From assembly GCF_900277125.1 (NCBI RefSeq), contig NZ_OPYN01000028.1, forward strand, positions 33,266 through 97,265: a DNA stretch of 64,000 nt, read 5' to 3'. This document shows, in pieces, positions 55,478-64,000 of this stretch. The position numbers and the translations under genes were made by a program. The notes below the pieces were generated by a model that was given only the letters and a program-made list of their open reading frames with translations, made no database searches and was not told the DNA's origin. The stretch is from Pseudomonas inefficax (GTDB lineage: Bacteria > Pseudomonadota > Gammaproteobacteria > Pseudomonadales > Pseudomonadaceae). The number at the start of each line of letters is the position of its first letter. The stretch's first letter is position 1.

Positions 55478-56584
55478 TCAACCGAGCTTGTAAGCCTCGA
55501 GCGCTTTCAGCCGCTCACTTTTGAGCGCTTCACCCAAGGCCTGGCCAGTCAGCCCTGCCTGCACCAACGGCTTCACATCCACTGCCCGCGCCGCCGCTGC
55601 TGCCCCTCGCAGATAGTCGGCCTGTGGATAACCCGATTTGCCCTCGCCCAGTGCTGTCATCTCGCAAGCGATCAGGAAGTCCTCGAATCGCTGCGGCCGT
55701 CGATATACATCGAACTTCTGCAACAACTCCAGCACTGCCGTGGCAGGCAACTCCGGCGCCTGGCCAGCCTTCGCCAGGCACTCACCGGTCAGCAACGCCA
55801 GTTCCTGGCATTCCCGCGGCGCCTTGAGGCGCTGGTTGACCGCCTTGATCGAGGCGGGGGGCAGCGTGTGCAACAGGCAGGCCCAGCGCACGTGCAGAGC
55901 CTCTTCGTGCAGCGCGGCCTGCTCCAGCGCTGCCAGGCCCTGGGTATCGTTATCGAGCTCAGGCAGCAGCTCTGGCAAGGCCCCGCAAACGCGCAGCACC
56001 TGGAAGAACACCTGCGGCTGCGCCTCCATCAGCGCCCGCTCGATTTCCTTCCAGCTGCGCTCGGCGGTCAGCGCCTGCAGTTCGCCCGAGGCACTGATCA
56101 GGCGCATCAGCTCAAGCGTCTCATCGGCAACCCGGAAACCCAGCGGTGCATAACGGGCAGCAAAGCGTGCGACGCGCAGCACACGCAGCGGATCTTCGGC
56201 GAATGCCGGGGAAACATGACGTAACAGGCGTTGATCTAGATCCTGCTGACCGTTGTACGGGTCATAAACCGTGCCGGCTTCATCCTCGGCCATTGCATTG
56301 ATCGTGAGGTCGCGGCGGATCAGGTCTTCTTCCAGTGTCACATCTGGGCTGGCGTGAAACGTGAACCCGCCGTAGCCGCGGCCGCTCTTGCGTTCGGTAC
56401 GTGCCAGGGCGTATTCCTCGCCGGTTTTCGGGTGCAGGAACACCGGGAAATCAGCCCCGACCGGGCGATAACCTTTGGCAAGCATTTCTTCGACGCTAGC
56501 GCCGACCACCAGCCAGTCGATATCGCTGACAGGGCGGCCGAGCAGGCGGTCGCGTACCGCGCCGCCGACTTTGTAGATGTGCAT
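55478..56584 (-). CDS. cca: tRNA CCA-adding enzyme (class II)
   Basis: A 368-residue nucleotidyltransferase that completes tRNA 3' ends. I use ATG 56584 ([16 protein letters not shown]), 8 bases after GGAG. The NTase motif is [22 protein letters not shown], followed by RERT-like and [10 protein letters not shown] motifs. It is shorter than the E. coli protein, without a clear HD phosphohydrolase domain at the C-terminus. Confidence 0.95.
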   Translation of the reverse strand: MHIYKVGGAVRDRLLGRPVSDIDWLVVGASVEEMLAKGYRPVGADFPVFLHPKTGEEYALARTERKSGRGYGGFTFHASPDVTLEEDLIRRDLTINAMAEDEAGTVYDPYNGQQDLDQRLLRHVSPAFAEDPLRVLRVARFAARYAPLGFRVADETLELMRLISASGELQALTAERSWKEIERALMEAQPQVFFQVLRVCGALPELLPELDNDTQGLAALEQAALHEEALHVRWACLLHTLPPASIKAVNQRLKAPRECQELALLTGECLAKAGQAPELPATAVLELLQKFDVYRRPQRFEDFLIACEMTALGEGKSGYPQADYLRGAAAAARAVDVKPLVQAGLTGQALGEALKSERLKALEAYKLG

Positions 56585-56639
56585 GTGCAACTCTCCATAA
56601 CTGCCGACAGGATAACCCGTCGGCAGCCATGGGGTAGCA

Positions 56640-58208
56640 TCAGAGGTGGTGGATGACCGCCAGGTCCATGCGCCCGTAATCGGCGTTTTCGCCGTGCTCG
56701 CCGCGTGGTGGCATATGGTGCGTCTTCATCACCTGCTCGCCCTGAACGGTCTCCAGGTGGATGTCGAAGCCCCACAGGCGGTGCAGGTGCTTGAGCACTT
56801 CCTCGGTCGAGTCGCCCAGCGGTTTGCGGTTGTGTTGCTGGTGACGCAAGGTCAGCGAGCGGTCGCCGCGGCGGTCGACGCTCCAGATCTGCACGTTTGG
56901 CTCGCGGTTACCCAGGTTGTACTGCGCCGCCAGTAGTTCGCGAATGGTCCGATAGCCGGCCTCGTCGTGGATGGCAGGTACATACAGGTCGTCGCGCTGG
57001 TCGTCATCGAGGATGCTGAACAGCTTGAGATCGCGCATGACCTTTGGCGACAGGTACTGCAGGATGAAGCTCTCGTCCTTGAAGCTGCTCATGGCAAACT
57101 TGATGGTAGAAAGCCAGTCACTGCCGGCAATGTCGGGGAACCAGCGGCGATCTTCTTCGGTCGGGTTTTCGCACATGCGGCGGATGTCGGTGTACATCGC
57201 AAAGCCCAGTGCGTAGGGGTTGATGCCGTTGTAGTAGGGGCTGTCGAAGCCGGGCTGGAACACTACGCTGGTGTGCGACTGCAAGAACTCCATCATGAAG
57301 CCTTCGGTGATAAGCCCCTCGTCATACAGATCGTTCATCAGCGTGTAGTGCCAGAATGTCGCCCAGCCTTCGTTCATCACCTGGGTCTGGCGCTGCGGGT
57401 AGAAATACTGGGCAATCTTGCGCACGATGCGCACCACTTCACGCTGCCAGGGCTCCAGTAGCGGGGCGTTCTTCTCGATGAAATAAAGGATGTTTTCCTG
57501 CGGTTCGGCGGGGAAGCGCGCATCATCTCGATCGCTACCCTTGTCAGCGCTCTTCGGAATGGTTCGCCACAGGTCATTGATCTGCCGCTGCAGGTGTTCC
57601 TCGCGCTCCTTCTGCCGCCGCCGCTCCTCTTCGGCGGAAATCGGATAAGGCCGCTTGTAACGGTCGACGCCGTAGTTCATCAGGGCATGGCAGGAGTCGA
57701 TCAGATCTTCCACGGCATCGATGCCATGGCGCTCTTCGCACTGGGCGATGTACTGCTTGGCGAACACCAGGTAGTCGATGATCGAGCTGGCGTCGGTCCA
57801 GGTGCGGAACAGGTAGTTGCCCTTGAAGAAGCTGTTATGGCCGTAGCAGGCATGGGCGATCACCAGTGCCTGCATGCACATGGTGTTTTCTTCCATCAGG
57901 TAGGCGATGCACGGGTCGGAGTTGATCACGATCTCGTAGGCCAGGCCCATCTGGCCACGGCTGTAGGATTTCTCCGTGCTGAGGAACTGCTTGCCGTAGG
58001 ACCAATGATGGTAACCCAGCGGCATGCCGACCGAGGCATAGGCGTCCATCATCTGCTCGGCGGTAATCACCTCGATCTGGTTGGGGTAGGTGTCCAGGGC
58101 GTAACGCTCGGCCAGGCGGCTGATTTCCCGATCGTAGGTCTGGATCAGTTCGAACGTCCACTCGGACCCGGTGGAAATAGGTTGGCGTCTCTGTGCTCTG
58201 GCGGTCAT
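56640..58208 (-). CDS. SpoVR family protein
   Basis: The 522-residue SpoVR/YcgB homologue, with [56 protein letters not shown] and [20 protein letters not shown]. The biochemical role is unknown. It is co-expressed with PrkA and the YeaH-like protein in stationary phase and nitrogen stress in enterics. It overlaps the yeaH-like gene as ATGA (58205-58208), so it is the last gene of the set. Confidence 0.94.
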   Translation of the reverse strand: MTARAQRRQPISTGSEWTFELIQTYDREISRLAERYALDTYPNQIEVITAEQMMDAYASVGMPLGYHHWSYGKQFLSTEKSYSRGQMGLAYEIVINSDPCIAYLMEENTMCMQALVIAHACYGHNSFFKGNYLFRTWTDASSIIDYLVFAKQYIAQCEERHGIDAVEDLIDSCHALMNYGVDRYKRPYPISAEEERRRQKEREEHLQRQINDLWRTIPKSADKGSDRDDARFPAEPQENILYFIEKNAPLLEPWQREVVRIVRKIAQYFYPQRQTQVMNEGWATFWHYTLMNDLYDEGLITEGFMMEFLQSHTSVVFQPGFDSPYYNGINPYALGFAMYTDIRRMCENPTEEDRRWFPDIAGSDWLSTIKFAMSSFKDESFILQYLSPKVMRDLKLFSILDDDQRDDLYVPAIHDEAGYRTIRELLAAQYNLGNREPNVQIWSVDRRGDRSLTLRHQQHNRKPLGDSTEEVLKHLHRLWGFDIHLETVQGEQVMKTHHMPPRGEHGENADYGRMDLAVIHHL

Positions 58209-59476
58209 GTGGCTAACCTGCGCTGGAAGAGTTCACGGAAGACCGGGTAGATATCGCCGGCCGATACCAACTGCTGCTGGGCGAATGTGTCGGGGAAGGC
58301 TTCGCCTATGCGCTCGTATTCGTACCACAGCGCCTGGTGTTCACGAGGAGTGATTTCAACGTAAGTGTAGTACTGCACATGCGGCATGATCTGCTTGGCC
58401 AGGATGTCGCGGCAGATCGGCGAGTCGTCGTTCCAGTTGTCACCGTCGGAGGCCTGGGCGGCGTAGATGTTCCAGTCGCTTGCCGGGTAGCGTTCGGCCA
58501 TGACCTCCTGCATCAGCTTGAGCGCGCTGGATACGATGGTGCCGCCGGTTTCCCGCGAATAGAAGAATTCTTCCTCGTCGACTTCACGGGCGCTGGTGTG
58601 GTGGCGGATGAATACCACTTCGATGCGGTCGTAGTTTCGCTTGAGGAACAGGTACAGCAGGATGAAAAAGCGCTTGGCGATGTCCTTGGTGGCCTGGGTC
58701 ATCGAGCCGGACACGTCCATCAGGCAGAACATCACTGCCTTGGAGCTGGGGTTGGGCTGCTTGACCAGCAGGTTGTACTTGAGGTCGAAAGTGTCGAGGA
58801 AGGGCAGGCGGTTGATGCGTGCCTTCAGGCGTTCGATCTCGTGTTCGACTTCCTGGATATCGGTGAAATTATCCGGTTCTTCGACCTTCAGGCGGGCGAG
58901 TTCCTTCTGCGCTTCGCGCAGCAGTGCGCGGCTGCTGCCGGTCAGGGCGATGCGCCGGGCATGGGCCGAACGCAGGGTGCGCACGATGTTGATACGTGAC
59001 GGGTTGCCTTCGTTGGCGATACCGGCGCGCACGGTCTTGAAGGTGTCGGCCCCGGTCAGGTGACGTTTGACCAGGTTGGGCAGCTCGAGGTCCTCGAACA
59101 TGAATTCGAGGAATTCTTCCTGGGTGATCTGGAAGACGAAGTCGTCCATGCCCTCGCCGGAGTTGCCGGCCTTGCCACGGCCGCTGCCACCGCCGCCGCC
59201 CTGTGGCCTGGGGATGTGTTCACCGGCGGTGAATTCCTTGTTGCCTGGGTGCACGATGGTCTGCTTGCCCCCGCGACCATGGTGCAGCACCGGTTCGTCG
59301 ATGTCGCGCCCCGGAATGCTGATCTGCTCGCCATGTTCCATGTCCATGATGGAACGGCGGCTTACCGCCTCTTCGACGGCTTTCTTGATATGTTCGCGGT
59401 ACCGCCGCAGGAAGCGCTGGCGGTTCACCGTGCTCTTGTTCTTGCCGTTCAGGCGTCGATCTATAACGTAGCTCAT
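58205..59476 (-). CDS. YeaH-like DUF444 protein
   Basis: A 423-residue protein, [20 protein letters not shown]..., with a Gly-rich tract and a von Willebrand A-like C-terminal part ([20 protein letters not shown] metal-site motif). It works with the PrkA kinase and SpoVR; the molecular function is unclear. It is coupled to spoVR by the ATGA overlap and lies 130 bases after prkA. Confidence 0.93.
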   Translation of the reverse strand: MSYVIDRRLNGKNKSTVNRQRFLRRYREHIKKAVEEAVSRRSIMDMEHGEQISIPGRDIDEPVLHHGRGGKQTIVHPGNKEFTAGEHIPRPQGGGGGSGRGKAGNSGEGMDDFVFQITQEEFLEFMFEDLELPNLVKRHLTGADTFKTVRAGIANEGNPSRINIVRTLRSAHARRIALTGSSRALLREAQKELARLKVEEPDNFTDIQEVEHEIERLKARINRLPFLDTFDLKYNLLVKQPNPSSKAVMFCLMDVSGSMTQATKDIAKRFFILLYLFLKRNYDRIEVVFIRHHTSAREVDEEEFFYSRETGGTIVSSALKLMQEVMAERYPASDWNIYAAQASDGDNWNDDSPICRDILAKQIMPHVQYYTYVEITPREHQALWYEYERIGEAFPDTFAQQQLVSAGDIYPVFRELFQRRLAT

Positions 59477-59557
59477 GGTCCCTCCGGTAGCTGGGAACAG
59501 CTGCACGCTTCAAGCTACGAGCTGCTGCACGTAATGGCAGCAAAGCAGCTGCCGCCG

Positions 59558-59583
59558 CCCAGGGCTGGGGTAGCAGCCCTGGG
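59558..59583. terminator. Hairpin between prkA and the yeaH-like gene
   Basis: A 9-bp perfect stem, CCCAGGGCT-N8-AGCCCTGGG, with no U-run. It may set the ratio between prkA and downstream transcripts. Confidence 0.5.
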
Positions 59584-59606
59584 CGCGCGGTGGGTAGCTT
59601 GTCGCC

Positions 59607-61529
59607 TTATTGCGATTTCCTGACCCGCAGGTACCATTCCGACAGCAGACGAACCTGTTTGTCGGTGTAGCCACGCTCCACCATGCGCGTGACGAAGTCG
59701 TTGTGTTTCTGTTGGTCCTCCTTGCTTGCCTTGGCGTTGAAGCTGATGACCGGCAGCAGGTCCTCGGTGTTGGAGAACATTTTCTTCTCGATCACCACCC
59801 GCAGCTTTTCATAGCTCAGCCAGCTCGGATTCTTGCCGTTATTGTTGGCACGGGCACGCAGCACGAAGTTGACGATTTCGTTGCGGAAATCTTTCGGGTT
59901 GCTGATGCCGGCCGGCTTCTCGATCTTCTCCAGTTCTTCGTTGAGGGCGATACGGTTGAGAATTTCGCCGGTTTCCGGATCGCGGTATTCCTGGTCCTGG
60001 ATCCAGAAATCGGCGTACAGCACGTAGCGGTCGAAGATGTTCTGGCCGTATTCGCTGTAGGACTCCAGGTAGGCGGTCTGGATTTCCTTGCCGATGAACT
60101 CGATGTAGCGTGGGGCCAGATACTCCTTCAGGTAGCGCAGGTAGCGTTCGCGCACTTCTGCCGGGAACTGTTCCTGCTCGATCTGCTGCTCCAGCACATA
60201 CAGCAGGTGCACAGGGTTGGCGGCCACTTCATGCGGGTCGAAGTTGAACACCTTGGACAGGATCTTGAACGCGAAGCGGGTCGACAGCCCGTTCATGCCT
60301 TCGTCGACGCCGGCGGAATCGCGGTACTCCTGGATCGACTTGGCCTTCGGATCGGTGTCCTTGAGGTTTTCACCGTCGTACACCCGCATCTTCGAATAGA
60401 TGTTGGAGTTTTCCGGCTCTTTCAGGCGCGACAGCACGGTGAACTGGGCGAGCATCTTCAGCGTGTCTGGCGCGCAGTGGGCCTTGGCCAGCGAGCTGTT
60501 GATCAGTAGCTTGTCGTAGATCTTGATTTCGTCGCTGACGCGCAGGCAGTACGGCACCTTGACGATGTAGATCCGGTCGATGAACGCCTCGTTGTTCTTG
60601 TTGTTGCGGAAGGTGTGCCACTCCGATTCGTTGGAGTGGGCCAGCAAGATCCCGGAGTAGGGGATGGCGCCGAGGCCTTCGGTACTGTTGTAGTTGCCTT
60701 CCTGGGTGGCGGTAAGCAGCGGGTGCAGGACCTTGATCGGGGCCTTGAACATCTCGACGAATTCCATCAGGCCTTGGTTGGCCCGGCACAGCGCACCCGA
60801 ATAGGCATAGGCGTCGGCGTCGTTCTGCGGGAATTCTTCGAGCTTGCGGATATCGACCTTGCCGACCAGGGCCGAAATGTCCTGGTTGTTCTCGTCGCCG
60901 GGTTCGGTCTTGGCGATGGCGATCTGGTTGAGAATCGACGGGTACAGTTTCACCACTTTGAACTTGCTGATGTCGCCGCCGAACTCCTGCAGGCGCTTGG
61001 TGGCCCAGGGCGACATGATGGTGTTCAGGTAGCGCCGCGGGATACCGAACTCTTCCTCGAGAATGGCCCCGTCTTCGGTGGCGTTGAACAGCCCCAGGGG
61101 CGACTCGAATACCGGCGAGCCCTTGATGGCGTAAAACGGTACCTTTTCCATCAGCTGCTTGAGTTTTTCAGCCAGCGACGACTTGCCGCCGCCCACCGGG
61201 CCCAGCAGGTAGAGGATCTGTTTCTTTTCCTCCAGGCCTTGAGCGGCGTGGCGGAAGTAGGACACGATCTGGTCGATGCACTCTTCCATGCCATGGAAGT
61301 CGGCAAAGGCCGGATAGCGGCGGATAACCTTGTTGGAGAAGATTCGCGACAGTCTGGAGTTGGTTGAGGTGTCGATCAGCTCCGGCTCACCGATGGCCAG
61401 CAACAGCCGTTCGGCCGCCGATGCGTAGGCACTGCGATCCTCTTTGCACAGCTCGAGGTACTCCTGCAGCGAGAGTTCTTCCTGGCGCGTAGACTCGAAA
61501 CGTTGTTGGAAGTGGCTAAAAATACTCAT
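59607..61529 (-). CDS. PrkA family serine protein kinase (YeaG)
   Basis: A 640-residue AAA-type protein with P-loop GPVGGGKS at residues 110-117 (LLGPVGGGKSSLAEKL), the AAA core and a C-terminal kinase-like domain. It is the first of the prkA, yeaH-like, spoVR set. In E. coli YeaG responds to sustained nitrogen starvation and sigma-S. The N-terminal start at 61529 (MSIFSHFQQRFESTRQEELS) is the family start. Confidence 0.95.
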   Translation of the reverse strand: MSIFSHFQQRFESTRQEELSLQEYLELCKEDRSAYASAAERLLLAIGEPELIDTSTNSRLSRIFSNKVIRRYPAFADFHGMEECIDQIVSYFRHAAQGLEEKKQILYLLGPVGGGKSSLAEKLKQLMEKVPFYAIKGSPVFESPLGLFNATEDGAILEEEFGIPRRYLNTIMSPWATKRLQEFGGDISKFKVVKLYPSILNQIAIAKTEPGDENNQDISALVGKVDIRKLEEFPQNDADAYAYSGALCRANQGLMEFVEMFKAPIKVLHPLLTATQEGNYNSTEGLGAIPYSGILLAHSNESEWHTFRNNKNNEAFIDRIYIVKVPYCLRVSDEIKIYDKLLINSSLAKAHCAPDTLKMLAQFTVLSRLKEPENSNIYSKMRVYDGENLKDTDPKAKSIQEYRDSAGVDEGMNGLSTRFAFKILSKVFNFDPHEVAANPVHLLYVLEQQIEQEQFPAEVRERYLRYLKEYLAPRYIEFIGKEIQTAYLESYSEYGQNIFDRYVLYADFWIQDQEYRDPETGEILNRIALNEELEKIEKPAGISNPKDFRNEIVNFVLRARANNNGKNPSWLSYEKLRVVIEKKMFSNTEDLLPVISFNAKASKEDQQKHNDFVTRMVERGYTDKQVRLLSEWYLRVRKSQ

Positions 61530-61773
61530 GACGTCACCTCGCTCGATACGTGGAGACGACGCCGGATCAGTCAGCTGATGCTGGCATGCAACCGGGTTTG
61601 CCGGCTGCTGTATACCCCCCAGAACACCCTGTAACGCTACCGATGACCCGCACGCCGGTGTACCGGCTCTCCCCTTTTTCTGGATGGCCTGCGCTTAAGA
61701 ATAGTTGGTTATCCGCAAGGTCAAGGGCGAGGGGCGGAGAAGTTGCGAACGACCGTTCGTCAGATAAGCCGCA

Positions 61774-61794
61774 AGCCCGCACGGGGCGCGGGCT
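61774..61794. repeat. Hairpin just downstream of glpE
   Basis: AGCCCGC-N7-GCGGGCT, 7 bp, about 20 bases past the glpE stop. There is no clear U-run. It may be a weak terminator. The rest of the 283-base gap up to prkA holds nothing I can identify. Confidence 0.4.
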
Positions 61795-61812
61795 GCAGTA
61801 AAGATGAAAAAA

Positions 61813-62142
61813 TTATTCGGCAGTGCCTTGGGCAGTCTCGGCCGGGTAAGTGGTGCGCCACAGCTCAAAGCCGCCGTCGACGCTGTATACGTCCGAGAAG
61901 CCCTGGTTCACCAGATAGGCCGCTGCGCTCTGGCTGGAATTGCCGTGGTAGCACACCACCAGGGTCGGGGCATCGAGGTCGGCATTGCGGATGAACTCGG
62001 CGACCGAATGGTTATCCAGATGCTTGGCACCGGTGATGTGGCCGGCGGCAAAGGCCTGCGGGTCGCGAATGTCGACGACTACCGCACCTTGCGCGCGCAG
62101 GGCCAGGGCCTGTTCGGGAGGGATGCGCTTGAATTCGCTCAT
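61813..62142 (-). CDS. glpE: Thiosulfate sulfurtransferase GlpE
   Basis: A 109-residue single-domain rhodanese with catalytic C64 in [13 protein letters not shown], the GlpE signature. It transfers sulfur from thiosulfate to an acceptor such as thioredoxin. It is 14 bases after apaH, at the end of apaG-apaH-glpE. Confidence 0.94.
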   Translation of the reverse strand: MSEFKRIPPEQALALRAQGAVVVDIRDPQAFAAGHITGAKHLDNHSVAEFIRNADLDAPTLVVCYHGNSSQSAAAYLVNQGFSDVYSVDGGFELWRTTYPAETAQGTAE

Positions 62143-62156
62143 GGGTACGGCTTCCT

Positions 62157-63023
62157 TCAGTTTTGATCGTTCAGTGTAGGCGTTTGGCTGGGGAGGCGTA
62201 AGTTGCCGTCGTCGCTGCAGTCACAGCGGTGGTATTCGCCGTTGTCGACGTTGTACAGGGTCATGGCACCGCCCCACACGCAACCGGTGTCCAGGGCGAT
62301 GATGCCGGGCTCGTCGACCTGCCCTTGCAGGGCGGCCCAGTGGCCAAAGATGATTTTCACGTGGCGTGAGCGGCGGCCCTTGTGTGCATACCACGGCTTG
62401 TAGCCTTTGGGGGCGGTATCCAGGCCTTCCTTGCTCTTGAGGTCGAGCTTGCCCTCGACGGTGCAGAAGCGCATGCGCGTGAGGTAGTTGGTGATGACCC
62501 GCAGGCGCTCGATACCGCTGAGGTTCTTGCTCCACTTGTTCGGCTCGTTGCCGTACATGCCGTCCAGGTACAGTTTCAGGCGCTCGTCGTCGCGCAGCAC
62601 TTCCTCGACCTCGGCGGCCAGCTCCAAGGCTTTGCCCAAGGTCCATTGCGGTGGAATGCCGGCGTGAACCAGGGCAATGCCACGAGGTTCGTCGTAATGC
62701 AGCAGCTTTTGCTGGCGCAGCCAGTCGAACAGCTGGTCGGCGTCCGGCGCTTCGATGATTTCGCGCAGTGTGTCGCTTTTCTTCAGGCGTTCGACATTGT
62801 GCCAGGCGGCCAGCAGGTGCAGGTCATGGTTGCCCAGCACGCACACCAGCGACTGACGGATCGAATAAAGGAAGCGCAGGGTTTCCAGCGACTCGGGGCC
62901 GCGGTTGACCAGGTCGCCGACCAGCCACAGACGATCAACGGCGGGGTTGAAGCTGACCCGTTCGAGCAGGCACTTGAGTGGCTGCAGGCAGCCCTGCAGG
63001 TCACCAACGGCGTAGGTAGCCAT
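62157..63023 (-). CDS. apaH: Diadenosine tetraphosphatase
   Basis: A 288-residue metallophosphatase that hydrolyses Ap4A symmetrically and can decap nucleoside-tetraphosphate-capped RNA. The motifs [23 protein letters not shown] and [10 protein letters not shown] are intact. The ATG overlaps the apaG stop as TGATG. Confidence 0.96.
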   Translation of the reverse strand: MATYAVGDLQGCLQPLKCLLERVSFNPAVDRLWLVGDLVNRGPESLETLRFLYSIRQSLVCVLGNHDLHLLAAWHNVERLKKSDTLREIIEAPDADQLFDWLRQQKLLHYDEPRGIALVHAGIPPQWTLGKALELAAEVEEVLRDDERLKLYLDGMYGNEPNKWSKNLSGIERLRVITNYLTRMRFCTVEGKLDLKSKEGLDTAPKGYKPWYAHKGRRSRHVKIIFGHWAALQGQVDEPGIIALDTGCVWGGAMTLYNVDNGEYHRCDCSDDGNLRLPSQTPTLNDQN

Positions 63024-63403
63024 CAGTGCAGCGCCCCGGGCACCGCCAGGCGGAAGGGGGCGATCTCGGCATCGAAGCGTTTGCCGTCTTCGGCGAACAT
63101 CTGGTAGCTGCCCTGCATGGTGCCCACGCGAGTGCTGATGACCGCGCCGCTGCTGTAGGTATGGCTCTGGCCCGGGTCGATATTGGGCTGCTGCCCTACC
63201 ACGCCGGCGCCACGCACTTCCTCGACCTCGCCGTCACCATTGGTGATCAGCCAGTGGCGCGACAGCAGCTTGGCCTTGAGCGAGCCATTGTTCTGCACGG
63301 TGATGGTGTAGGCGAAAGCGAAACGACTGTTTTCGGGGTCGGATTGTTCTTTGAGGTAGCGGGTCACGACGCTGACGTCGATCTGATAGCGGGGGTCGGA
63401 CAT
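63023..63403 (-). CDS. apaG: ApaG protein
   Basis: A 126-residue beta-sandwich protein of the DUF525 family. The start is ATG 63403 ([20 protein letters not shown]). Core motifs [28 protein letters not shown] and [21 protein letters not shown] are intact. It is linked to apaH in most gammaproteobacteria. Upstream lies the half REP pair carrying the IS3-family insertion; the ksgA/pdxA genes usually upstream are out of view. Confidence 0.95.
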
Positions 63404-63500
63404 GCAAGGGCCTTGGGCGAACTGACGCAATAATGCAGTCTAGGCCATTGGGAGGGGGGAGGGCCAGCGGTGAGGGGCTTGGGGGTTTGCGTTGTCTGTC

Positions 63501-63580
63501 CCGGCCTCTTCGCGGGCACGCCCGCTCCCACAGGATCTCACCCTATTTGAAGGAGGTGATTTACCTGTGGGAGCGGGTTT
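63501..63580. repeat. REP pair, class A, broken by insertion
   Basis: The left unit GCGGGCACGCCCGC is complete. The right unit reads CTGTGGGAGCGGGTTT and then changes abruptly to GAACTGGCC at 63581, so its second half is missing. It is the target of the IS3-family element. Confidence 0.88.
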
Positions 63581-63644
63581 GAACTGGCCTAATGATCCCG
63601 GACACCTCTTAAGGGCGATATGATTCGCCCAATCAGGAGGTTTC

Positions 63645-63953
63645 ATGCAAGAACGAAAGACCTACACCCGCGAGTTCAAGCAACGTGCTGCCAGCATGGT
63701 TCTAGATGACCACTGCTCGATTCCCGACGTCTGCGCATCAATGGACGTCGGCCCTACAGCCCTGCGCCGCTGGGTTGATCAGGTACGTAAAGAGCGACAG
63801 AAGGGCCAGCCAGTAGCCGGTACCAAAGCGATCAGCGACGAACAGCGAGAGCTCCAGCAACTGCGAGCCAAGATCAAGCGCCTGTAGACCGAGGCTGAAA
63901 TCTTAAAAAAGGCTACGGCTCTCTTGATGTCGGATCCCGATCGTTTTTCCTGA
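63645..63953 (+). pseudogene. IS3-family transposase OrfA with premature stop
   Basis: MQERKTYTREFKQRAASMVL... shows the HTH_Tnp_1 helix-turn-helix and the leucine-zipper-like QLRAKIKRL, the usual OrfA beginning. After residue 80 there is a TAG (63885-63887). The frame then continues TEAEILKKATALLMSDPDRF to TGA 63953, exactly the expected rest of a 102-residue OrfA, so a single GAG to TAG change is likely. The stop is 20 bases before the slip site, so neither OrfA nor the OrfAB fusion can be full-length without readthrough. GGAGG lies 6 bases before the ATG. Confidence 0.85.
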
Positions 63954-64000
63954 TCGAGGAACTGAGAGAGTCAGGTTCGTATCCGACCAGCCTCCTTTGC
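63905..64000 (+). pseudogene. OrfB/OrfAB frame of the IS3-family element (5' part)
   Basis: In the -1 frame from the A-AAA-AAG site the translation reads KKGYGSLDVGSRSF, then LIEELRESGSYPTSLLC, with no stop to the window end. It matches the start of IS3-family OrfB. It would be reached only through a frameshift past the upstream stop, so this copy is probably not autonomously active. Confidence 0.75.

Larger units (their letters stand above)
63580..64000 (+). mobile_element. IS3-family insertion sequence, left end (truncated by window edge)
   Basis: It begins at the broken REP with TGAACTGGCCTAATGATCCC. It carries an orfA-like frame, an A-AAA-AAG slip site (63905-63911) and the start of an orfB frame in the -1 register. 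The right end is outside the window. Confidence 0.85.

Overview
The window comes from a Pseudomonas of the P. putida group. The evidence is about 62% G+C, dense intergenic REP pairs of the P. putida type, the rpsU-dnaG-rpoD operon, a compact pqqF/pqqABCDE locus beside davBA, a bioBFHCD operon, and an RsmY-type small RNA between an acyl-CoA dehydrogenase gene and a lysR gene. Most of the window is ordinary chromosomal core. The mobile or accessory parts are the left edge (a large toxin-like gene), the 42.4-43.3 kb leader/DUF locus, and the right edge (an IS3-family element cut by the window end).

Layout. 1-7.3 kb, all minus strand: an iron-starvation module of ECF sigma factor, FecR regulator, TonB receptor with signalling domain, PepSY membrane protein and a small membrane protein, followed by the N-terminal part of a very large dermonecrotic-toxin-like protein. 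7.5-10.8 kb: a DnaQ-like exonuclease coupled to a cNMP/CBS/DUF294 protein, and a divergent stand-alone receiver. 11-18.2 kb: glcB, a GcvR-like ACT protein, rarD, srkA, modE, comF. 18.3-22.7 kb: overlapping biotin operon bioBFHCD behind a BirA-type operator. 23-31.7 kb: two paralogous acyl-CoA dehydrogenases, a diguanylate cyclase, rsmY with a GacA-type upstream site, a LysR regulator and a class III aminotransferase. 31.8-39.7 kb: a small Pmp3 protein, an S9 peptidase, and pqqEDCB-A-F read on the minus strand. 39.9-42.4 kb: davA and davB, the first two steps of lysine breakdown through 5-aminovalerate.

42.4-44.2 kb: a structured leader with a possible 49-codon upstream ORF coupled to a small Pseudomonas-specific gene, an Lrp-type regulator, and tRNA-Ile2(CAT). 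44.2-52.6 kb: a large periplasmic-sensing GGDEF-EAL protein, then rpoD, dnaG and rpsU. 52.8-56.6 kb: tsaD, plsY, folB-folK and cca. 56.6-61.5 kb: the stress set prkA, yeaH-like and spoVR. 61.8-63.4 kb: glpE, apaH, apaG. The window ends in an IS3-family element inserted into half of a REP pair. Its OrfA carries a stop codon 20 bases before the programmed-frameshift site.

Shared themes are iron uptake, cofactor synthesis (biotin, PQQ, folate), global regulation (RsmY, c-di-GMP, RpoD) and translation upkeep. Nineteen REP pairs of two sequence classes punctuate the gene ends. The least explained structure is the 42.8-43.0 kb leader with its overlapping small ORF and mutually exclusive hairpins.
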